Below, piece by piece: positions 33,968 through 40,098 of a stretch of DNA of 40,098 bases. Source of the stretch: Halobacteriales archaeon QS_8_65_32 (GTDB taxonomy: Archaea > Halobacteriota > Halobacteria > Halobacteriales > Halococcaceae); the NCBI GenBank assembly GCA_003022925.1, contig PXRY01000074.1, forward strand, positions 1 through 40,098, in the 5' to 3' direction. Under the pieces are notes generated by a model. That model was given only the letters and a program-made list of their open reading frames with translations, made no database searches and was not told the origin of the DNA. The position numbers and the translations under genes are program-made. Each line of letters starts with the position of its first letter. Position 1 is the stretch's first letter.

Positions 33968-36513
33968 TCGTCACCGAAAAGGAGATCGCCGCCCGACGGA
34001 TCGCCGCCATCCTGAGCGGCGAGTCCGCTGAGGTCGAGCGACGAAACGGCGTGAACGTCTACGAGTGGGGCGGCAAGCGATGTGTCGGCTTATCCGGTCA
34101 CGTCGTCGAGGTCGACTTCCCGCCCGAGTACAGCGGGTGGCGCGACGTCGAACCCCGCGAACTCGTCGACGCCGAGATCGAAAAACACCCTTCGCGCGAG
34201 AACATCGTCCGCACCCTCAGACTGCTCGCCCGGGACGCCGATCGCGTGACGATCGCGACCGACTACGACCGGGAGGGCGAACTCATCGGCAAGGAAGCGT
34301 ACGAACTGGTTCGCGAGGTGACCGACGCGCCGGTCGATCGCGTGCGATTCTCCTCGATCACCGACGGTGAAGTCACGGAAGCCTTCGAACGCCCCGACGA
34401 GATCGACTTCGACCTCGCCGCCGCGGGCGAAGCACGCCAGGTGATCGACCTCGTGTGGGGCGCGGCGCTCACCCGATTCCTCTCGCTATCGGCGAAACGC
34501 TTCGGGGGCGATTTCATCTCGGTAGGGAGGGTCCAGTCCCCGACGCTCAAGCTCGTCGTCGATCGCGAGCGCGAGATCGAGGCGTTCGACCCCGAAGCGT
34601 ACTGGGAACTCGCTACTACTCTCGACGCCGACGGCGAGCGATTCGACGCCCAGTACTTCTACGACGACGACGGCTCCGAAGCCGACCGTGTCTGGGACGA
34701 AACACGCGCGGAAGCCGTCTTCGAGGCGCTCGACGGCAGCGAGACCGCGACGGCGCGGTCGGTGCGCCGGCGTACCAGAACCGACAACCCGCCGGTGCCC
34801 TTCAGCACCACGAAGTTCATCACCGCCGCCAACGGAATCGGGCTCGGCGCGAAGCGGGCGATGAGCGTCGCCGAAGACCTCTATACTGCCGGATACGTCA
34901 CCTACCCGCGCACCGACAACACCGTCTACCCCGACGACTTAGACATCGCCGATCTCCTGGATTCGCTCGCCGGTCATCGCGAGTTCGGAGACGACGCCCG
35001 CGCGCTCGCGGACGGCGACCCGACACCTACCGAGGGCGACGAGGAGACGACCGACCACCCGCCGATCCACCCGACGGGCGAGCTGCCGAGTCCCGGCGAG
35101 TTAGGCGACGCCGAAGCGCGGGTGTACGAACTCGTCGTCCGGCGGTTTTTCGCCACGGTCGCCGACGCCGCGACCTGGGAACGCCTTCGGGTCGTCGCCG
35201 GCGTCGGCGACCGAGACGCCGACGGGGACGGCACAACGAGCGGGGACGACGTCGAGAACGGAAAGGACGAACACCGGCTGAAGGCGAACGGCAAGCGCCT
35301 CGTCGAGGCGGGCTATCACGCGGTCTACCCCTACAAGAATTCGAGCGAGAACCGCGTGCCCGACGTCGAGGAGGGCCAGGTACTCACGGTCACGGACGCC
35401 CGTATCGAGGCCAAGGAAACCCAACCGCCCCGCCGGTACGGCCAGTCCGGATTGATCAAACGCATGGAGGCAATGGGGATCGGGACGAAGGCGACGAGGC
35501 ACAACACCGTCGAGAAACTGTACGACCGGGGCTACGTCGAGGACGATCCGCCCCGCCCCACACAACTCGCCCGCGGCGTCGTCGACGCCGCCGAAGCCTT
35601 CGCCGCCCGGATCGTCGACCAGGGGATGACGAGCGAACTCGAAGCCGACATGGCCGCCATCGCGAGCGGGGAGGCTTCCCTGAGCGACGTAACCGACGAG
35701 TCGAGGGAGATGTTGGGGCGAGTGTTCGCCGAACTGGAAGAATCGCGGGAGGCCGTTGGCGACCGGCTCCGGAACTCGCTCAAAGTCGACAAGACCCTCG
35801 GGCCCTGTCCGGACTGTGGCGCGACCTTGCTCGTCCGACGGAGCCGGCAGGGATCGTACTTCGTCGGCTGTGACGCCTATCCCGACTGTGAGTACACCCT
35901 CCCGCTGCCGAACCAAGGCACGCCCCAGTTGCTCAACGAACGGTGTAACGACCACGACCTCCGTCACGTCAAGGTTCTCGCCGGTCGGAACACGTTCACG
36001 CACGGCTGTCCGCAGTGTCAAGCGAACGAGGCCGACGCCGCCGCCGACCGCGTGATCGGTACCTGTCCGGAGTGTGGCATCGCCGAGGGCGGCGAACTCG
36101 CGATCAAGCGCCTCCGGTCGGGGTCGCGTCTGGTGAGCTGTACCCGTTATCCCGACTGTGAGTACTCGCTACCCCTTCCCCGGCGCGGCGAGATCTCGGT
36201 CGCCGACGCGCGCTGTGACGAGCACGATCTGCCCGAACTCGTCGTCGAAGACGGCGACGAACCATGGGAACTGGGCTGTCCGATCTGCAACTTCGCCGAG
36301 TACGAAGCCCGGAAGCGCGCCGGGACGCTCACCGACTTGGAGGGTGTTGGCGAGAAGACCGCCGCGAAGCTCGAAGCCGCCGGCGTCGAGAGCGTCGCGG
36401 ACCTACGGAACGTAGAACCCGACGCGCTCGCAGGAAACGTCGACGGCGTGAGCGCCGACCGCATCCGCGAGTGGCAGGGCCTCACAATGGCCGACCCGAG
36501 CGCCGCCGACTGA
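33958..36513 (+). CDS. topA: DNA topoisomerase I (type IA)
   Basis: The protein has 851 residues, starting at GTG 33958. It relaxes negatively supercoiled DNA through a 5'-phosphotyrosine link. The TOPRIM domain has 'IVTEKEIAARRIA' (E7) and 'ATDYDREGELIG' (D102, D104, E106). 'AGYVTYPRTDNTVYP' carries the catalytic tyrosine Y316, and 'GIGTKATRHNTVEKLYDRGYVE' lies in the DNA-binding core. Residues about 418-438 are an Asp/Gly-rich insertion. The C-terminus holds zinc-ribbon repeats ('CPDCGATLLVRRSRQGSYFVGCDAYPDC', 'CPECGIAEGG...CTRYPDC', 'CPICNF') and a helix-hairpin-helix domain ('LEGVGEKTAAKLEAAGVESVADL') that is common in archaeal TopA. The gene looks complete. Confidence 0.96.
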   Translation: MELIVTEKEIAARRIAAILSGESAEVERRNGVNVYEWGGKRCVGLSGHVVEVDFPPEYSGWRDVEPRELVDAEIEKHPSRENIVRTLRLLARDADRVTIATDYDREGELIGKEAYELVREVTDAPVDRVRFSSITDGEVTEAFERPDEIDFDLAAAGEARQVIDLVWGAALTRFLSLSAKRFGGDFISVGRVQSPTLKLVVDREREIEAFDPEAYWELATTLDADGERFDAQYFYDDDGSEADRVWDETRAEAVFEALDGSETATARSVRRRTRTDNPPVPFSTTKFITAANGIGLGAKRAMSVAEDLYTAGYVTYPRTDNTVYPDDLDIADLLDSLAGHREFGDDARALADGDPTPTEGDEETTDHPPIHPTGELPSPGELGDAEARVYELVVRRFFATVADAATWERLRVVAGVGDRDADGDGTTSGDDVENGKDEHRLKANGKRLVEAGYHAVYPYKNSSENRVPDVEEGQVLTVTDARIEAKETQPPRRYGQSGLIKRMEAMGIGTKATRHNTVEKLYDRGYVEDDPPRPTQLARGVVDAAEAFAARIVDQGMTSELEADMAAIASGEASLSDVTDESREMLGRVFAELEESREAVGDRLRNSLKVDKTLGPCPDCGATLLVRRSRQGSYFVGCDAYPDCEYTLPLPNQGTPQLLNERCNDHDLRHVKVLAGRNTFTHGCPQCQANEADAAADRVIGTCPECGIAEGGELAIKRLRSGSRLVSCTRYPDCEYSLPLPRRGEISVADARCDEHDLPELVVEDGDEPWELGCPICNFAEYEARKRAGTLTDLEGVGEKTAAKLEAAGVESVADLRNVEPDALAGNVDGVSADRIREWQGLTMADPSAAD

Positions 36514-36662
36514 GACTGACGCCGACCCGCCGGAAGTCGAACGGTCGTCGTCGGTCGGCACTGATCGGACGACCACAGCCGAAATACAGTTGTGCCATAG
36601 GGTCGCAGGACGCGCGTCTGACATAGCTTTATATCGATAGAGGATTCCACGTTCGATTGGAT

Positions 36663-37031
36663 ATGCCACGTTCTCGAACGCCCCGACGCACAGCCCTCGG
36701 CTCGTCGAGTTCCTCGACGCGGGAGGCCGGATCGATCCCGCGTCGGTCGGTGCTGACGGTTGCCCCTCTGGCCTACGGTGCGGGCGCACTGCTGTGGAGT
36801 ATCGCTGCAACAGCGCTGTTCGGCGCGCCGACGATCACCCTGTTGTGGGGCTGTATGATCGTGCTCGTCTGTGCGCTCGTGAGCCTCGCCGTTTCGACCG
36901 CCACCGATCCCGACGGGACGCTCTACCGACGAACCGCCGCGTCACTCTCGGCGTCGATCTCCGCGATCGGGGCCGGAAGCGTCCTCGCGCCGGTCTTTCT
37001 CGCCGGAATCGTCCTCAGCGGCCTCGCGTAG
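36663..37031 (+). CDS. Small membrane protein, two to three helices
   Basis: The protein has 122 residues. A basic, Ser/Arg-rich N-terminus (1-28) precedes hydrophobic helices at about 31-53 ('LTVAPLAYGAGALLWSIAATALF'), 58-80 ('LLWGCMIVLVCALVSLAV') and 93-118 ('SLSASISAIGAGSVLAPVFLAGIVL'). ATG 36663 lies about 30 nt after CTTTATATCG. No family is recognised. Confidence 0.6.
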   Translation: MPRSRTPRRTALGSSSSSTREAGSIPRRSVLTVAPLAYGAGALLWSIAATALFGAPTITLLWGCMIVLVCALVSLAVSTATDPDGTLYRRTAASLSASISAIGAGSVLAPVFLAGIVLSGLA

Positions 37032-37208
37032 ACGACTCCCTCTTGATCCGTTTCCCATCTGTTTCTATCCGTTCTCGCTTGCCCCGCGTCCGACCTGTGC
37101 TTCGTAAAACCCCTCGTCCCCGAGGACGTACCCCTACGATCAGTCCGACCGATTCGCCGTCCCAGGACCGCTCGATGGGGTAGTTTCGGCTCGGCGTATA
37201 AGGTCGAT

Positions 37209-37251
37209 CCTATGTACTTATGTGTGAATACTATTTGAACACACTCATAGG
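37209..37251. promoter_or_regulatory. Nested inverted repeats upstream of wHTH gene (candidate operator)
   Basis: CCTATG (37209-37214) pairs with CATAGG (37246-37251), and inside it GTGTG (37222-37226) pairs with CACAC (37240-37244). The repeats lie directly upstream of a TATA-like GCTTTACT (37255-37262) that serves the regulator gene at 37286, a position suited to autoregulation. Confidence 0.4.
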
Positions 37252-37285
37252 CAAGCTTTACTCTGTCTACCGCCCCATGGTTGGT

Positions 37286-37564
37286 ATGAGCACGAGCGCG
37301 GACGACGGGACCGGCGGCGGGCAGACTTTCTTCGACGACGCGGACTTTCGCGAACGACTGCGTGAACTCCCGCCGAGCGCGAAACTTGTCGCGAAAGTGT
37401 TAGAAGGCGACTCGCCGCTCTCACAGGGCGACCTCGCCGACGCGTCGCTCCTCCCGGATCGGACGGTCAGGTACGCGCTGAGCCGGCTGGGCGAAGTCGA
37501 CCTCGTCGAATCGCGTTACAGCTTCCACGACGCCCGCAAGCAGGTCTACTTCCTCACCCGGTAG
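37286..37564 (+). CDS. MarR/TrmB-like winged-helix regulator
   Basis: The protein has 92 residues. 'FRERLRELPPSAKLVAKVLEGDSPLSQGDLADASLLPDRTVRYALSRLGEVDLVESRYSFHDARKQVYFLTR' is a complete winged helix-turn-helix, with the recognition helix in 'PDRTVRYALSRL' and the wing ending the protein. This small regulator is strongly conserved in haloarchaea; its target is unknown to me. ATG 37286 is about 27 nt after the TATA-like GCTTTACT; in-frame starts at 37277 and 37220 are less consistent. Nested inverted repeats just upstream could be its own operator. The MBL hydrolase follows on the same strand. Confidence 0.88.
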   Translation: MSTSADDGTGGGQTFFDDADFRERLRELPPSAKLVAKVLEGDSPLSQGDLADASLLPDRTVRYALSRLGEVDLVESRYSFHDARKQVYFLTR

Positions 37565-37678
37565 TCACTCGCCCGCCGGCAGTGCTTGGATGCCCATTCC
37601 CGCGCGGCGCTTCGCCGTCCGGGTCTCGACGGTCGCCGCGCGTAGTGGGTTTTTGATGCCGGCGCGCCGATCACCCAT

Positions 37679-38473
37679 ATGAACGAACCGGCGTCGATCG
37701 CCAGGATTCCCCTCCCGGTCGAGACACGTGCGCCCGGCGGGGAGACGAACGCCTACGTCGTCGGCGAGACCCAGGGGGTGCTGGTCGATCCGGCGGCGCG
37801 CTCGCCCGCCCTCGATCGGGCGGCCGATGCCCGGACGGTTTCGGACGTTCTCGTGACTCACGCCCACCCCGATCACGTCGGCAGCGTGGCCGCCTACGCC
37901 GCCCGAACGGATGCAACGGTATGGGCTCACGAGAACTACCGTGAGCGCTTCGCCCGCGCGACGGGCGTCGGGCCGGACCGGACGTTCGCCGACGGTACCT
38001 CGATCGGATCGGCCGACTCCGAGGTCACGGTTACGGTGCTCGAAACGCCGGGCCACACCCCCGATCACGTCGCGCTGGCGACCGAAGCGGGGATTCTCGT
38101 CGGGGACCTGGCGGTGGCGTCCGGCAGTGTCGCGATCACCGCCGGCGAAGGCCACCTGGCCAGCTACCTCGACTCGCTCCGGCGGTTGCGCGAGCGGAGT
38201 CCTCGACGGCTGTTCCCGGCCCACGGACCGGTTATCGACGACCCGGAGGGAACGCTGACGCGACTGATCGATCATCGTGCCGAACGCGAGCGGCGCATCC
38301 GGGAGGCGATCACGGGGGGCGCCCGTGATCTGGCGGCGATCACCGACGCGGCCTACGAGAAGGACGTCTCCGGTGTGCGCGACCTCGCGGAGGGGACCGT
38401 CGCCGCCCACGTGGAAAAATTGGCCGCTGAGGGCGCGGTGACGTGGGACGGCGAGCGGGCGACACCGACCTGA
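37679..38473 (+). CDS. MBL-fold metallo-hydrolase (LACTB2/glyoxalase II-like)
   Basis: This 264-residue protein has the zinc motif 'THAHPDHVGS' (H61, H63, D65, H66), 'LETPGHTPDHVAL', 'LVGDLAV' and 'LFPAHGPVI', all in order. After the MBL core, 'RLIDHRAERERRIREAITGGARDLAAITDAAY' and 'VAAHVEKLAAEGAVTWD' make the helical C-terminal domain of LACTB2-like proteins. The substrate is unknown (thioester or RNA are both seen in the family). TATA-like TTTTTGATG (37649-37657) is about 26 nt before ATG 37679. Confidence 0.9.
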   Translation: MNEPASIARIPLPVETRAPGGETNAYVVGETQGVLVDPAARSPALDRAADARTVSDVLVTHAHPDHVGSVAAYAARTDATVWAHENYRERFARATGVGPDRTFADGTSIGSADSEVTVTVLETPGHTPDHVALATEAGILVGDLAVASGSVAITAGEGHLASYLDSLRRLRERSPRRLFPAHGPVIDDPEGTLTRLIDHRAERERRIREAITGGARDLAAITDAAYEKDVSGVRDLAEGTVAAHVEKLAAEGAVTWDGERATPT

Positions 38474-38574
38474 TCGGGTCGCCGACCGTCGGAGCCGACC
38501 GGAGCCGGCATTAACGCCCGGCGACGGCGGCGCGCGGACGACGCGTTTTTCGGCGGCGGTCGCCTCGTGGCGAT

Positions 38575-39366
38575 ATGGAAAGCCTCGAAGCCGAACTCGA
38601 CCGGGCGCGCGATCTCGATGTCGCCGACCTCGCCGACTCGATCGAGGAGATCGGCTTCGAGTGCACCCGCTGTGGCGCGTGCTGCAAGGCCGCCGAGAAC
38701 GCCGACTGTGGGAGCGAGGCCACCGGGGCCGACGACGGCGACGCCCGAGGCGGCGAGGGCAAGCGCGGGCGCGAACCCGAACCCGAAGCGGAACCGGGAA
38801 CGGAAACAGGAATAGGAACTGAAGCGGGGCCCAAAGCACACACGGCGACGGTGTTCCCCGACGAGGTACGGCAACTACAGGACGCTACCGAGTACGACTG
38901 GCGCGACGTCGCCCGACCGATGCCCTACGGGCTCAACGCAGGCCCCGATGGCCCGGAGGGCGAGACCTTCGAGTGGGCGCTCGCGACCGACGGCTGTGGG
39001 GACTGCACGTTCTACGCTGAGGAGAACGGACAGGGGGCGTGTACGGTTCATGGGGATCGGCCGTTGATCTGCCGGACGTATCCGTTCAGCGTTACCCTCG
39101 CGGGGACAAGCCAACCAATGGGCGGTGCCGTCGAGCAGGCGGGCGAGGTCCGAGCCCACGAGTGCGAAGGGCTCGGTCGGGAGATCTCGTGGGCCGACGC
39201 CGAGGAGCTAGCCCGGGCGCTCAAGGAACGGGCGATCCGCGAATTAGAGGAGGCGATCGGCGTGCGCGAGAACTACGAGCCGGCGAATTTCCAGTCCGGT
39301 GAAATCGCCGTCCACGATTCGGAGGGCGCGAAACGCCCGGACGGAACGTCGCTTGAGGGAGAGTAA
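38575..39366 (+). CDS. YkgJ-type cysteine cluster (CxxCxxCC) protein
   Basis: The protein has 263 residues. 'GFECTRCGACCKA' (C30, C33, C36, C37) and 'CTFYAEENGQGACTVHGDRPLICRTYPF' are the two metal- or Fe-S-binding segments of the YkgJ/UPF0153 family. Between them, residues about 41-88 form a Glu/Pro/Gly/Thr-rich hexanucleotide-repeat tract that is foreign to the fold. The role is unknown; an iron-sulfur or zinc-binding function is assumed for the family. TATA-like 'CGTTTTTCGG' (about 38543-38552) lies near 27 nt before ATG 38575. It is the last high-GC gene before the AT-rich region. Confidence 0.88.
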   Translation: MESLEAELDRARDLDVADLADSIEEIGFECTRCGACCKAAENADCGSEATGADDGDARGGEGKRGREPEPEAEPGTETGIGTEAGPKAHTATVFPDEVRQLQDATEYDWRDVARPMPYGLNAGPDGPEGETFEWALATDGCGDCTFYAEENGQGACTVHGDRPLICRTYPFSVTLAGTSQPMGGAVEQAGEVRAHECEGLGREISWADAEELARALKERAIRELEEAIGVRENYEPANFQSGEIAVHDSEGAKRPDGTSLEGE

Positions 39367-39655
39367 CCCCGCCCGCCGAAGATAGTCCTCTTAAACGAGG
39401 TTCTGGCCCATCACACGTATTAATAGCCGGTTCTTAAACGGTCCCCCTCTCTTCCACATTGGATAACGGCCAAAACAAGGTCTCGCTTCGGCAAGCATAA
39501 TTTGCTTACGTCCAGCATAACATTCATATCGCACAGCAAGCTATACTTGAGCATGCGTCAACCGCTAATCGATACAGCAAAAGAATTCAGCAAGCTTCAA
39601 GCCGAGAGAGGAACCCGAAGATCGAATCTCAGAACTTCAGCATCAGACTTTTGGG
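39367..39655. other. Start of AT-rich region, no assignable gene
   Basis: Base composition drops sharply here. Two TTAAACG repeats (about 39391 and 39435), a TATTAATA box (39418-39425), a small hairpin AAGCA-taatt-TGCTT (39493-39507) and a repeated AGCATAA (39495 and 39514) are visible. A frame from ATG 39553 runs to 39738 but its product is unlike known proteins, and it overlaps the next ORF. No tRNA or attachment site is seen. Confidence 0.45.
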
Positions 39656-39916
39656 GTGGACTCGGAGAAGACGGAGAGGAAAGCGCGCCAGCTATTTGCA
39701 GAGATCGGTGCAGTGAGAGACGGGGCAGACTATTCTGACGAGATCGACGAATTGCGTGACGAATTGAGACAACTCCAATCAGGACTGGAGTCAGCAAGGT
39801 CCGACCTCTTAGAACAAGTCTCCGACATAAGATTCCTTCTCAACGGCACAATATCCCAAAGTCGCAGGGATGATGTTCACTTTGCGAGGGATAGGGAAGC
39901 CCCTAACAAAGAATGA
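39656..39916 (+). CDS. Unknown protein with a coiled-coil segment (AT-rich island)
   Basis: The predicted protein has 86 residues from GTG 39656; the same frame is open upstream to about 39569 but with no ATG. 'DEIDELRDELRQLQSGLESARSDLLEQVSDIRFLLNG' has a heptad pattern suited to a coiled coil. Codon use (AGA, AAA, ATA) differs from the high-GC genes. Its end overlaps by 47 nt an ORF starting at 39870 in another frame. No family recognised. Confidence 0.45.
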   Translation: MDSEKTERKARQLFAEIGAVRDGADYSDEIDELRDELRQLQSGLESARSDLLEQVSDIRFLLNGTISQSRRDDVHFARDREAPNKE

Positions 39917-40098
39917 AATTAAAAAAGAGATGGGGCTAGAATCAGGCGACCTCCGAGGCCAACTGTACTACGTTCTGGACAATGATCCCTACCTACAGAA
40001 ACCTGGCCAGAGGGTCAACCTGACCTCAACTGGAGAGATGGTGATTAACGAATATATCGATCAGTTCAGTGAGCCGACTTGGGACAAAAAAGAGAAAG
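39870..40098 (+). CDS. Partial ORF, winged-helix-like, runs off the window
   Basis: ATG 39870 (or 39873) opens a frame continuing past 40098, giving at least 76 residues ('MFTLRGIGKPLTKNEIKKEMG', 'DNDPYLQKPGQRVNLTSTGEMVINEYIDQF'). 'PLTKNEIKKEMGLESGDLRGQLYYVLDNDPYLQ' has the helix-turn-helix spacing of a winged-helix domain, with a following beta strand pair. It is Lys-rich and AT-rich, unlike the rest of the window. It may be a regulator of a mobile element; this is an inference. Confidence 0.45.
   Translation, partial: MMFTLRGIGKPLTKNEIKKEMGLESGDLRGQLYYVLDNDPYLQKPGQRVNLTSTGEMVINEYIDQFSEPTWDKKEK

Noticed and set aside
39553..39738. Frame from ATG 39553 in the AT-rich region
   Set aside because: It overlaps the more coiled-coil-like frame from 39656 and ends in an Arg-rich tail, so only the latter was kept; a frameshift joining both cannot be excluded.
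1..40098. tRNA, rRNA, CRISPR array or transposase
   Set aside because: None was seen; repeated palindromes are too few and unevenly spaced for a CRISPR, and no cloverleaf with a T-loop sequence was found.

Overview
The window is chromosomal DNA of a haloarchaeon (class Halobacteria; genus not assignable from sequence alone). The evidence is high GC with acidic, Asp/Glu-rich proteins, archaeal information-processing genes (PriS, GINS, archaeal RtcB, RNase J, archaeal-type GluRS, e-MtaB-like methylthiotransferase), a HalX response regulator, and TATA-like boxes about 27 nt upstream of most start codons, the pattern of leaderless archaeal transcripts. No rRNA, tRNA, CRISPR array or transposase was found.

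Layout. 1-1214: MFS transporter wrecked by a nonsense codon and two frameshifts. 1215-1723: repeat-rich spacer. 1724-6161: small haloarchaeal proteins around a class III aminotransferase and a histone deacetylase/acetylpolyamine amidohydrolase family enzyme. 6437-10808: rtcB, a GT2 glycosyltransferase, a zinc-ribbon protein and a geranylgeranyl-reductase-type flavoprotein. 10903-13263: replication pair priS and GINS. 13339-16133: decayed PAS-GAF-GAF histidine kinase divergent from an intact HalX response regulator. 16388-19916: SDR (minus), then RNase J and the GGPP/polyprenyl synthase idsA (plus). 19976-22046: a second decayed, membrane histidine kinase. 22540-24576: PRC-barrel protein and gltX. 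24777-28454: acetamidase/formamidase, DsrE-like protein, an internally deleted zinc alcohol dehydrogenase, and an unusual orphan CDC48 N-domain gene with two frameshifts. 28617-33264: five minus-strand genes (epimerase, deoC, CPBP protease, PPOX protein, methylthiotransferase). 33958-39366: topA, a small membrane protein, a wHTH regulator, an MBL hydrolase and a YkgJ cysteine-cluster protein. From about 39370 to the end the DNA becomes clearly AT-richer with AAA/AGA/ATA codons and unrecognised short ORFs, suggesting the edge of an acquired element.

Themes. Information-processing genes are all intact, while five dispensable genes carry about thirteen lesions, so the lesions look like real decay rather than uniform sequencing error. 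Two families of palindromic intergenic repeats occur, each in two copies. Degenerate hexanucleotide tracts (Asp/Ala/Thr- or Glu/Pro/Gly/Thr-coding) recur in loops of many unrelated proteins and also in spacers. The most unusual items are the CDC48-N/FxLyD-like gene, a short leaderless upstream ORF overlapping the topA start with a strong Shine-Dalgarno sequence, and the AT-rich right edge. All functional calls rest on motif recognition by eye; no database search was run.
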